A stretch of DNA of 64,000 nt from Ignelater luminosus (Eukaryota; Arthropoda; Insecta; Coleoptera; Elateridae): NCBI GenBank assembly GCA_011009095.1, contig VTPC01008812.1:97051-161050 (forward strand). The letters run 5' to 3'. The notes beneath the pieces are model-generated. The model was not told where the DNA came from. It saw only the letters and a program-made list of their open reading frames with translations, and did not search any database. This document shows, piece by piece, positions 43,430-54,490 of the stretch. Numbering within the stretch: the first letter of the stretch is position 1; every line of letters begins with the position of its first letter. The position numbers and the translations under genes are program-made.

Positions 43430-44640
43430 TTTTCCAGAAGTAAACTACCTATTCGAGCGATGTTCTCTAGATATAGTTGGCCCTCTCACTACGACTAGTG
43501 AAGGTCATAACTTTTATTGGTCATTTTACAAAATACATCGAAATGATACCTTTGACAGGCCAGAAAACAGAGACAGTGGCCAAAGCATTTGTTACACATA
43601 TTGTTGCACCGTCAAAACTTCTAACCGACAGAGATACGAACTTTACTTCTACCCTCATGAAAGACAAATGTCAACTTCTGAAGATTCAAAAATTACAAAC
43701 AACACAGTACCATGCAATAGGAAACGAGGTTCTTGAAAGAGTTCACCGAGATTTAAAAAACTTTTTAAGTCATTATGTCAACAACTTTCAAAATGATTGG
43801 TACGACTGGGTTCCATATTTCCAAATGGCCCACAATTTTAGCATTCACAGTTTGACGCAAATATAGTCCTTTATGTTGGAGATCCAATTTTTCCTCTAGA
43901 CCAAGTCTTACAACCATTAACTATTAAATATAATACTGACACTAACTATGCGTCAGAACTAAGAGGGAGGTTAAATAAAAGCTTTCTTGACAACTCGCAA
44001 GAATATATGCAAAGCATCACAAACCCAAGCTAAATACTACAACAGAACTGCCAAGAACGGGAAATTCTAGCTTGGATACCTCGTGTACGTGTTTGATTCA
44101 TCCACAAAAAAAGGGGAAACACAAAAGTTCTTTAAACAATGGGTTGGCCTGTTTCGAATTACTGATATTTTAGGCCCAGTTGCATATAAATTGTGCGAAT
44201 TGCACAAAAACAAAAAAATTATAGTTCACCCTAACCGATTATCAATACAAACGTCATAAAAACGTTAATGCTGTTCAACGTCACAAATACCAACCGGTAA
44301 ACACAGATTGGCCGAAACGATCACACAGCCGTCCTCATCTATTATCACCAGAAGAAACAACTCAACATTAAGAATCCTAGATCATTTTACAAACTGTGGC
44401 GACTTGTACGCCAGAATTCCTTCCAATCCCGAAGGCGCACTAAGCGAAAGAGTTTGCCATTGCAGAACGAAAGACCAATAAAGCGATGTAGTTAGAAACC
44501 TGTCTTACCTAGAGAGGTCAGACAATTAATAGAGGACAGCAGACAAAAATACAGCAGAAACTTAGAACAATATGGGTCATTACGAGACCAACAAGGAACA
44601 AGACAGTCTGCCCTATTTAAGCGGCAACTGTGCAATTCCA
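43430..44640 (+). pseudogene. Ty3/gypsy integrase remnant (element 2)
   Basis: Catalytic core and C-terminus of a gypsy integrase, which would insert element cDNA into chromosomes. PFPEVNYLFERCSLDIVGPL (43433-43490) carries the first catalytic Asp. A short deletion/frameshift near 43510-43525 removes the loop before FTKYIEMIPLTGQKTE. LLTDRDTNF (near 43620) holds the second Asp. YHAIGNEVLERVHRDLK (near 43715) holds the Glu. A stop follows at 43863. KFFKQWVGLFRITDILGPVA and HPNRLS (44130-44245) form the C-terminal GPY-like module. No chromodomain is visible. Upstream pol is missing because the Merlin element abuts here. Confidence 0.8.
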
Positions 44641-44896
44641 ACTAATTTTGTTTTAGTTTCAGGTTTTTAAAAAAAATAAATTAATCAAATGTAATGCATT
44701 AGCATTAGCTAACAATTCTAAATCACCTTTATTAAGACATTACTAGCATACATGGGTAATGCATTATAGATGAAGAAGAAACTTTGTAAATATTCTTTTA
44801 CTTTAAGCCAATCTTGATCAGCTTTACGGTTGATTTTGAATTATAATTAATTTTTATTGTAGATAGATAACATTGTAAATACTTTTAGTTGTGACG

Positions 44897-46312
44897 ATGA
44901 GTTTTTTTTATAAATTAAGACCGCTCTCCACAATCTTAAACCTTAGTGTAGTGATGTACGTTACAACCGCGCTTATAGCCTATGACTGCGAGGACCACCA
45001 GGCAAATCTAACCGTCATCGTTCTAGAAGACGTGGCTCCCTGTCAGGACGACATCAACGTCTATGACGAAAATGAGCTCCCAGTACAAATAATTCAAAAA
45101 ATAAATTCAACCATCAACAAGTAAGCACATGCTCTGCTAGATTTTCAAGTTTTTTCACACCTTAGGTGCTCAGAAATGCAAATTGCTACATCAAACACAA
45201 GCCTTACAAATCTATAACTAAAATATTAGAAACATACTAATGAATGATACCATAAGAGCAGCGTTAACTATTGCTGATTCGTTAGATACAGACAGCGACT
45301 GTGATGGAGTTACACATACAGAAAATGGGATTACATGGAAGAAAGTTATTATAACAGCAGCTACAACAATTCATGCAAGCAACTATTGGGCTACGATAAA
45401 ACTAGAAGACAACACAGTTTATTTATTATCTGGCATCACTTGTTCTTATCTACCAGGTTACTGTGTAGATTCTACGTACGGAGAAACAACATGGGATCTA
45501 AGTGTTTCAAAATCCTGTGAAGAAACGCTAACGCAATTATACAAAGGTCCAGCACAATACATTACTAACAAAGATAGTCCTGAAAAAATAATAGTCGTCG
45601 AAGAATCAGAAAAAATCTTTACCTTGGCATTGCTAAAACCTACACATCTCTTTGGCAAACCAAACATTCACAAATGCTAGTTCTTGTCCAAAATAATCAA
45701 ACAGCCCTTCATCCCAAAATTCCATTACTTCCACAAAACTCCGACCTCTTAAGCAATGTGGACAGCAAATTCCTTTATGTTGAGCAAAGTTACATACGTT
45801 GTCTTGGCACACTTTACAAGCACAAGGCACATCGCAAAGTACTAAAAAATCGTCTCGCCCTAGCTCCAATTCAACCAAATTATTTAATTTTATTGGTAAA
45901 ACAACAATTAGGATATGTAGACTCAAGAATGGGAGAAGTTCTGTACATTATGAAGTGTATACCCAAGATGGTACAGCTATGAAAATCCAATAACTGCTAG
46001 CAAGAGCTTCCTATCTGGGTCAACAACCAATTGCTACTTATGATACCATTAACACACATCATCCAACTATTTGCTCAACAAATAGACTGTAACCGCATCA
46101 CTCCACCTATGTATCTCATAAATGGGCAGTGGACAGCTGTTACACCTTCACACGTGGAGAGACGCCCACCTCTATATTTAGAAGTGGAGGACGACGTACC
46201 ACTTCACTTTAAACCGATTCAGCAAATTGAAACCCGGGGATTATACACTCAAGCTACGTCAGGCTTCATATTTCAGTATGTTGAAGTTTGCGTGTTTTAC
46301 AAAAAAATATAA
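44897..46312 (+). pseudogene. envelope-like glycoprotein gene of gypsy element 2, broken
   Basis: It lies 3' of integrase in the position of an env gene. The first piece (44897-45122) has a hydrophobic N-terminal stretch and then AYDCEDHQANLTVIVLEDVA, which I recognise as the mature start of a glycoprotein family shared by arthropod endogenous elements and, to my knowledge, by chuvirus-like negative-strand viruses. After about 120 bp with stops, a second piece (45240-45680) is Cys-containing and includes ITWKKVIITAATTIH and SYLPGYCVDSTYGETTW. Further broken pieces lie at 45680-45990 in shifting frames, and at 46031-46312 (PPMYLINGQWTAVTP). No transmembrane anchor remains in frame. Viral origin is inference; it is clearly disabled by frameshifts and stops. 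Confidence 0.55.
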
Positions 46313-46689
46313 AAGACAACTTTTTTAGAAGTAGTCATTACGCTTACCATTTTTATTTTCTGGCGAATTATTAATGAGGTATACAAGTTAAAGCTTAAAG
46401 GAAAAAATTGGCTAAAATATTGTCTGTTCAACCATGTACATGATGTTTACTTTTAAAATGGCGTCCATTATTGCTTTTATTTTTTTCTATTAATAAGTAG
46501 ATTCTGATACAAGGTAGGCAATGTGAGATACAACTAGAAGAAATGTAAATCATAACATGATAGTACCAATCATGACCCAAAGTCGAAGAATAACTGTAGC
46601 GGCAGCAAACATAATCTGGAAAAAGATAACTATAAGTTCTTACTACAAGAACTTAAAGACAACTTTATGACTTTATTGGTAGAAACGAG
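46313..46689. other. AT-rich stretch after the envelope remnant
   Basis: Position suggests a 3' LTR of gypsy element 2, but no matching 5' copy lies in the window. Nothing else is seen. Confidence 0.35.
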
Positions 46690-46910
46690 AATGCAGCGAA
46701 TTACTAGAAGCCATAAAAGAATGTGGATGTGAGAATTACTGTACAGGTAAGCTAAAAAGAGAAACTCAAGAAATAATCCACTGCTTCAAATGGAACATGA
46801 AAAATGTACCAGAAATAATTCAGAAAAGGCAGGCAAATTTGCAAAGCATCTTCACTTCAGGTCAAGAAATACTAAAACATTATCAGCAACTAGAAAAGAA
46901 TTTAGATTGA
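46690..46910 (+). pseudogene. coding-like fragment of unknown family
   Basis: One frame is open for about 70 codons up to a TGA near 46910, reading LLEAIKECGCENYCTGKLKR and then EIIHCFKWNMKNVPEII and ANLQSIFTSGQEILKHYQQL. It is predicted to be helical, with Cys pairs CGCENYC, and lacks an ATG at its start. I do not recognise the family. It lies just upstream of a non-LTR RT fragment in the same orientation and could belong to the same or to an older element. Confidence 0.35.
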
Positions 46911-46959
46911 GCTAATGACCTCGAAAGAAGTCCGTACAAAACAATCTCCAAGAAATGAA

Positions 46960-47140
46960 TTGTAAAAGTGACAAACCTCATCACCTCTTCGCTTAAGACA
47001 TGTTCCAGAAATTTAGAAAGCAGCAGAGGTAAAACCAGAAAAACATGAAATCACTTCTTATAGGCCTATCTCATAATTTCCAGTTATATAAAAAGTTTTT
47101 GAGAAATTATTACTTAAAAGGCAAAAGAGCCCCACCCTTT
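46960..47140 (+). pseudogene. non-LTR reverse transcriptase fragment
   Basis: The frame reads RHVPEIWKAAEVKPEKHEI-like residues and then SYRPIS and KVFEKLLLKRQK (47060-47120). 'P-x-x-W-K-x-A-x-V ... K-P...SYRPISLLPVIxKVFEKLLLKRL' is the conserved finger entry of jockey/I-type reverse transcriptases. Only this block survives. A stop splits SYRPIS from the following residues. It is not part of the larger copy starting at 47.9 kb, which has its own version of this block. Confidence 0.6.
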
Positions 47141-47925
47141 CTCTTCGTATTCTATGGAATGGTATCTGTCGGTATAAGAGTTTCTTGAAGTTCTAATTTA
47201 AACTCAGCGTGGTGTTTTAATTCAAAAAATACCTTTGTGGGGACACGTACCTGATGATATTCAATCATGTATCCCTTTAATTTTGTTAAGATCAGTAGAA
47301 AGTAATTTATGAGTACAACTAACAAATTACCGAAAATTAAATCCGTTTGCCCCAGCCAATTCTGAATATAAAACCAGGATCCTGACGCATTATAGGCATT
47401 TCGACTCCGATCCTCATTTTAGTTCCGATTCTAATTGAGATTCCAAGAAAGTAGATCCAGCAAACCAAAGGTAACGATAAAGAGTGAATGGTAAACAACT
47501 ACATTGTGGGCTTCATTAGCATCGACAGATTTTGGGACGATTAATGGGGCGTCTGCTCCAGGAACAAAAAAAAACTCAAAAGGGCGTTTATTCAATATTT
47601 TTTTAAACTAAAATCATGTAAATTTTTGTGTACCTTCTTTATTCATTTGAAATTATGAAAGACCTATACTAACTTACTCCTAACTTGACTTAGGCTAACT
47701 AAACGAGTAGTTAGAGTGTTTTTGCTGGTAATTAAAGATCACTGTCTCTGCGATAGAGAAAGAGAGAGAACATGCGCTTACTAACAACGTGCTTTGTACT
47801 ATACTGCGCTGCAGTGTTGTGTTGTGTTGAGAAACTAAATCTCAAGGACAGCGTCAAGGTTTTAGCCATGACTGACTGATTGACTGACTTCATCTCTGGA
47901 AATGTGGGTGGCCAATCCGGAATTA
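47141..47925. other. AT-rich spacer without recognised feature
   Basis: No coding signal. Near 47860-47890 a short imperfect repeat of GACTGACT-type units is seen. Confidence 0.45.
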
Positions 47926-49790
47926 GATTTTTATTTCTTTCTTTCATTTTCAATAGTTGCCTCCTAAGCGGTTATTTTCCGTCTTCGTGGAAAACTGCCA
48001 CCGTCATCATGATCATCAAACCAAATAAACAAACCTCCCATCCAAGTTCCTATAGACCTATCCACTTTTAAACGTCATCGGCAAGACCTTCAAGAGAATC
48101 CTCACTGATCGCGTCACAGATTTTTCACCCATAATAATCTCATCCCCAATCTGCAGTTCGGTTTTCGAACAGGTAGAATTACAATAGACCCCATCCTCCG
48201 TCTACACACAGACGTCAGCATTGCAATCCACTCCGGTCACTACACCATCGCCACCTTCCTAGACATCGAACGGGCCTTCGATAAAGTTTGGCACAAAGGA
48301 CTTCTTTTAAAACGCATTCGCGCCAATGTTCCCCTTTCATTCGTTCGCCTCATTAATAGTTATCTATCCCATAGACAACACAAAGTCCGAGTCGGTCAAA
48401 ACCTTTCCAGGAGGTCTCTCAAGGGTCGATTCTCTTATCAATTCTACACACCCTGTATTGCCACGACATTCGCCTACCTCAACACCCCAACGTCTGCATG
48501 GTATAATTCGCGGATAACACCGCACTCTGGGTGTCAGTCGGGATCACCGCCATCGGCGCTAGGGTCCTTTCCCCGGAACTCTCCCGGCTGGAGGTTTGGC
48601 TTCGGCGTTGAAGAATCAAACCCAACCCAGCCAAAACCCAAACCATTCTTTTTCGCCATAAAAACCTCACTCAAACCCCTTGTATCAAACCAGACAAGTG
48701 GACCTCTGGAATTCCCCACTTGAGCTCTCTCCCACCGTTAAATACTTTGGGGTTACGTTTTCTACTACTCTCAATTGGTCGGAGGAAATGCGGCGCTGTC
48801 TGAAACTAGTTCAACAGTGCAGTGCCTTCTTCTCCAAGCTGCGGGGTGGCATTTCAGGCTGCCACCCCCACACCCTTCTTCATACCTATAAAACATCACC
48901 AGAGCAGTCTGAGATTACAGATTTAACTGTTTTTCCACAGCCCCCAACCATCTCAACAATCGTTTTTGGACCAAGGAGAGGGCCGTCTGCAGGAGGATTC
49001 TCGGCTTGGGCCGCTTCCACCCCTACTGTGAAGTTTGCAACCTCTCTCCAATCCCTCCTATAGACGCGCGCCTTAAATTCCTAAGAGATCGCTTCGTCAC
49101 CAAAGCTCTCAATTTAAACATAACTTACACCGTAGAGGTCCTTTATATGTATCCAGAAAACCATTGCAGGAAACCCCGAGCGAAAATGAAACATCCCCCT
49201 TCTAGACTTCTCCAAAACACGCAGAACTTCATTTATGATCTACAGGAGGTCTTGGATTCTACCCCATTAACTTATCGATAATTCCAATTCTCTAACCCAT
49301 AACCAAGTGCCACCAACCACTCAACAAAATTCGTCATTTCCTAACGGAAGTAGCTCCACCAACCCCGATTTTGAACGGATCCGTTTCTTTGTTTTGCCCG
49401 CCTCCACGCCTCTTCGTCGCCATTAATCACCTACACTCCATCAAGATAGGCCGTATCCTAACCTCCACAGCACCACCAAAACATCGAATCTATAACCTTA
49501 CGCGGGCGTTGCTCCTCCGTCTTCGGGGCCTGTGTCTGCTTTGCCGCACCAACCATCAAACCACTGATCCATGCGAGCGTTGCATTCAGCGTCCAAAATT
49601 TCACTTCAACTTATGGATGGAGAGAAGCTATTCAACTTCTAAAGCCGCACTTAGCGCGTACTGCGATAATTTCTTCTTTATCTTATTGTTCACATGCACC
49701 AACCTGCGAACGGTTGACCTGATTTTACTGCGCGGAGAGGCAGGGGGTTCCCCTTATTTAATGGACTGTTTTTAAATCGTCTATGGATAT
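47926..49790 (+). mobile_element. jockey-like non-LTR retrotransposon, 5'-truncated copy (RT to 3' UTR)
   Basis: It starts inside ORF2 at the reverse-transcriptase entry and runs to the C-terminus near 49280, followed by about 500 bp of probable 3' UTR. It is the best-preserved member of the family also found at 0.3-3.3 kb and 22.0-22.9 kb, as shown by RGGISGCHPHTLLHTYKT versus RGGIRGCHKRTLIHTYKT. The region is GC-richer than its surroundings. 5' truncation is usual for target-primed elements. The right side abuts an R2-like fragment in the opposite orientation near 49800, and no poly(A) tail or target duplication is visible. Confidence 0.7.
47935..49281 (+). pseudogene. jockey-like ORF2 reverse transcriptase, frameshifted, catalytic Asp changed
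   Basis: Blocks found in different frames are FPSSWKTATVIMIIKPNKQ and SSYRPIHF (47965-48070), NVIGKTFKRILTDRVT (48075-48120), ATFLDIERAFDKVWHKGLL (48255-48305; motif A, Asp present), SQGSI-type motif B (48417-48430) and FADNTALWVSVG (48507-48540; motif C). In motif C the usual FADD is FADN, so the second catalytic Asp is Asn (AAC at 48516-48518). The thumb reads VKYFGVTFSTTLNWSEEM (48740-48790), then RGGISGCHPHTLL. The C-terminus reads PPIDARLKFLRDRFVTKALN and HCRKPRAKMKHPPSRLLQNT. At least four frameshifts and several stops occur. Confidence 0.75.
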
Positions 49791-49799
49791 TACGGTTGT

Positions 49800-51140
49800 T
49801 GGATCTATTTATTCCATTAAAATAAGATCTATAAGTTTTTGGTCTACATTGAGTCTTTCTAATGCTCTTAGTGTTGATTCGTGTGATACAGAGTCAAACA
49901 CTTTTCGCAAGTCCAATGATAGGATGAAATATGGCTTGCCTTTATCTCTGCGGTAACGTATGAATATTTCTAAAGTCAGGATTTTAAGAAAAACCCTATC
50001 GATTGGTATGAATGCTAGTTTCCGTGAAGCGGTAGCAACAAGAGGCGTTTTGTTATTATGTAGTTTATTTATGATTCTACTAAGAATTAAGCCAATAGTA
50101 ATTGGTCTCCAATTCTCAATCACCAGTCTGTCCTTTGATTTATGTAAAAGAATCCTGTGATTTTGTCTAAGCTCAATAGGAGCGCGTTGCTCAGAAGAGT
50201 GTCAGCCTGTAGAGAGACTGGGCATGGGTATAATTTATATTACGACCATTAAGCCCTGATGTTGATTTTGTGCACAGATTGATTGTAGTTCTTAAAAGGC
50301 GCGCCGATAATTTGGAGATATCAAGCTTTGATGGCATCTGTAGTAAGGTATTTATTATCTTGCTGTAGAGGGTTAGCATTAAGATCGCACCAAAACATTT
50401 TTTAGGCTAACTTGTATTAGCTGCGCTTTTTTGTTTCGTAGTTTGCAAACCCATCCATTCAGGCGTCCTTTATCTAGGGGTCTGAAGTCATCAACTGCAT
50501 TTACACCTTCAGTTTCCCATTACGTATTACATTCTAACGCACGCAAATGGGCTAGTATTGGATCCATAATAATTCTGTTTGGAATATAGAGGGAGGCTAT
50601 TGAAGTGGGGCGCTATAGTGTCAAGGATTAGCCGCTTTGGAGCGATAAGCACTTTGTCCTCTACCAGATGGTCAGCGGCCTCTTCTTGTATATCAACTGT
50701 GATTACTCCACCCTTTAGTTGTTCTATGAGAGCATTGCAGTCCGGCTGACGCCTTCTTGTTTTAATGCTCTCCAGGATGCGAACAGAAAAGAGTTCCTGC
50801 AAAGCCGGTAAATCAGGCATCTGCCATAGCCATAACCAAGAGTTTGTCCTCAGTCTACCTACTGGGATCTCTTACAGAATTTTCAAATTCATGTTCAAGT
50901 TCGCTATTGTATTTGTCGGGGTGGGTCAGTCTGAAGTGTTATCTTATTCCCAGGTACGTAGGAAAAAGCCAATCGCATTCTGGGCAATTGAACTCATTAT
51001 CTTCGCTTTGAAGAGGCCCTTGAGCTAAAAAACGCGTCCGCAGGCGCAGATTACCAGCTTGTAAATGTCGTATCTCTGTATGTTTTGCGGAAAGGCTCAA
51101 CCAGTATGTAAAATGGGCTACACTAGGGTGGCAGTTGGGC
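49800..51140 (-). pseudogene. R2-like non-LTR retrotransposon fragment: zinc finger, Myb-like segment, RT start
   Basis: On the minus strand, 50990-50880 encodes EFNCPECDWLFPTYLGIR, a stop, and HFRLTHPDKYN. Spacing is C-x2-C-x12-H-x4-H, a C2H2 finger. It is followed at 50820-50700 by LPALQELFSVRILESIKTRR and QPDCNALIEQL, the Myb-like helix that follows the fingers in R2-clade proteins. 50123-49809 encodes IENWRPITIGLILSRIINKL, RKLAFIPIDRVFLK and YFILSLDLRKVFDSVSHES, the R2-type fingers and motif A with its Asp intact. Sequence ends at LIDLILME, so motifs B and C and the restriction-like endonuclease are missing. Several stops lie between domains. It does not sit in rDNA. Confidence 0.7.
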
Positions 51141-52764
51141 AATAAATATAAGCATCGTATGCATTTTTCTTTGCACTGCCGAAAGCGTTTTCATATTATA
51201 TGCAGGTATGCAAAGCTATATCGCCCTACTCTCTTCAACATCAACAAGCTTGCTGACCACATTTATTTACTGTTCAGGTTATCGTTAGTAAGTCAAAATA
51301 TTAGCAACATCTTATACGAAACACATCAAGAATATTCGAGCACACCATAACTATGAAATCATCAAAATTACACGCAGAAAGAAGAAACACAATCGCCACA
51401 AAACCAAATACGCACCCTGTATATGAATTTACAAAGAAAACGTTTAGATGCTGTGCGAAATTTAATTTTGTTTAGAATTCGGAAAGCATTTCATTATCAC
51501 CACAAATTCTCACTTGTTACCAAAATACATTTTAATTTTGAGACGTCAATCAATTTTTTTATTAAAAAGAAAAAAAGGTTAAAGTTAAAATTGAGTTTTT
51601 TTTTTACTTTTAGCGCTTTGTAAGTAATCAGTTTTCACACTGATTGGTTATTTATTTAAAAATAAACCCATGTAACATTTAATATCATAAAAACGTCAAC
51701 TTCAATTTATATCTTGAAAATATCCATTTTAGGTCCAAATCAGGTCTCTTACAAATTCGTTTTAATTTTACCCTTCTAGTTCATATTCGACAGTCGAGTT
51801 CAATTAATGATAAAATAATGAAACAATTTGAATATTTAGTATATCCCCCCCGTTAATGGTTAAAATTTTCCCCTTCAGCCTTTTACTACTTTGAACGAAG
51901 TTTAAAATTGCCCTGAATGAAACGTCCGGATACATTTCAGTATATACAATTTAATTGCATAGCAATCTCTTTCCTTGGGACGAAATTATTTACTGGGAGG
52001 TAATCTTAAATCTAAAATTTGTGTATTTACTCTAATCTTTTTAAATTACGTTTTGTAAAAATTAGGAATGTTCATACCTTCATTTTGATACAGTAATACA
52101 ATTTCCCATACATGAACTTGTAGAACACTCAACGATATTTCACTAACTGAGAAAAGACACCCACGTCAAGGTTAATCCCTGTGCGTGTTTAGCACATCGC
52201 TATTTGATTACAAATTGAAAATGTCCAGGAAGTAATTAATAGAATTTTTCAATTTTTCCTTGTTTATCCTTATGTATAAAAAAAGGAATTTCATCTAAAT
52301 GTGTATTAAGTAATAACAATATTTATAAAAATATGTTTGTGTTTCAAGGATAACCTGCCTAATTGACACATTTAAATTATTCTGTAAGGTTTCAGTTTTT
52401 CTCTTTGAAGGCTCTTTTTAATTATGTAATGGAAATGTTAAAGGGAAAATGTAAATATTTATGTATCCCTTTAAAAAGATACCCTTTTGATTTTCTTTGA
52501 TAAAAAGTAAAAATGTCTGATTAGTTATAAAAAAGTGACATGAATAAGAATTAATTAAAATATAAAAGGGTTATCAACACAGATTTTGAAATAAAATTCA
52601 AGTGGAAAAACCCTAGTTTTCCTATAAAAATATACAGTAGTACGTGGTTATTTCTAGATCAGTTTTTCTACAAGATTTAGAAACCTAAAAAAGTGAACTT
52701 TACTACAGTGGTAAGAAATACTACATGCTGTTTCAAAAATTAATTAAAAACTTACCTTTGACAA
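51141..52764. other. AT-rich non-coding stretch
   Basis: About 1.6 kb of AT-rich DNA without recognisable features, leading into the large satellite. Confidence 0.6.
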
Positions 52765-54039
52765 TGTAGAGACAGAAACAAATCTCTGAGGATTTTGTTT
52801 TTTGACTAAGCTGAGTAATTTTTTCAAATGAAAATTAGCTTTGCTGATGCTAACTTAGATCACACTCAAACAAGTCTCAAATAAATCTCTTTGAACACCA
52901 AAAAGGAAATTATCTCAACGTTTTGTTTTTCGCAACGCCAAATTTAAGATCATGTTGTTCTAAGTGATCCCCTTTGGACACCAGAAAAAAGTTTTTGAGT
53001 ATTTTGCATTTTGCCTTCGCGTAGAAATTAAAAGACAGCGCAATGGAAAATTAGATAAAACCTAAACAACACCCAAATGGTTCCCTTAGCACACCAGAAA
53101 GGTAATTTCCTGGGAAGCTTTCTTTTCGCCTGCATTAAATCCAAGACTGTGTTAATCAATATCCAAGTAATCTTCTTTAGACAGCAAAAAAAATTTCCTG
53201 GGCGTTTTGATTTTTCTTTATGCTAAATTTAAAATAGCGCTAATTAAAAAATTGAAGATAGCTGTGGCAATGGAAGATTAGATCAAAGCAAGTTATTGCC
53301 TTTGGACACACACCAAAAACGTAGTTCTTTAAGTATCTCAGCTCCAGAATGAGCAATTTAGCTCTGGCATTAGACGTTCAGATAAAATTTAAACAAGATC
53401 TACGTAATTTTCTCTGAACATTAGAAAGGAAATTATTCTCTGGTTATTTCTATCTTTGCCTACGCCATATTCAAGACTGTGTTGTGCGAGACTGTGGAAT
53501 TATTGTTCAGATTAAACCTAAACAAGACCAAAGTAATCCTCTTTGTAAATCAGAAAGAAAACTTTCTGAACACTTCTTTTTTCGACAATGGCAAATTAAA
53601 GACTGTGTTGACCGAATACGCGCAAATGAAGACAGCTATGGCAGATCAAAACCAAACAAGACTAAAGTCATTTTCTACTTGCACAATAGAACAGAAATTC
53701 TCTGAGCATTTTATTCGTCGCTTACAAATTATTTTTTGGTCACTTGGATGTTTGCCTACGCCATACTCAAAACTGTGCTGTGCGAATCTGTAAATTGATG
53801 CTCAGATTAAACCTAGACAAAATCAAAGTAATTCTCTTTAAAAACCAGAACGAAAACCTTCTGAGCATTGCCCTTTTTGCCAACGGAAAACTCAAAACTG
53901 TGTTAAGCGAATATGCGCAAATGGAGACTTAGCTATGGCAGATCAAAACCAAAGAAGACTCGAGTGAGTTGCTTTGGACAATAAAACAAAAATTCTCTCA
54001 GCATCTTACTCTTTACTTACATTAAATTCAAGAAAATTG

Positions 54040-54490
54040 GTGAGGTATTTCTCTTTTCGTCAACGTCAAATTCAACAATGCTGAGCAGATAAGCGCAAAT
54101 GAAGACTCAGCTGTGGCAGATCAAAATTAAACAAAGCAAAAGTGGTCCTCTTTGGAGAATAGAAAAAATTCTCTGAATTGAATATTTAGATCTTGCAATG
54201 CAAGATCAGATCAAACCCAAACAAAAGCCCAAAGAGATTTTTTAGGATACCAGAAAGGAAACTCGTGGAGTATTTCTCTTTTCGCCAACGTCGAATTCAA
54301 TAGTGCTTAGCAGATAAGCGCAAATGAAGACTCACTTGTGGCAGATCAAAATTAAACAAAACAAAAGTAGTCTTCTTTCGAGAATAGAAAAAGTTCTCTG
54401 AATTGAGTATTAAGATTTTGCAATACAAGATTTGATTAAACCCAAACAAAGCCCAAAGAGATTCTCTACTGATACCAAAAAAGAAACTTT
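54040..54490. repeat. 226-bp local duplication inside the 147-bp satellite
   Basis: 54040-54265 and 54266-54490 are closely similar. Each contains TATTTCTCTTTTCG, CAGATAAGCGCAAATGAAGA and CAGATCAAAATTAAACAAA. It spans one and a half basic units and marks a recent unequal exchange. Confidence 0.75.
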
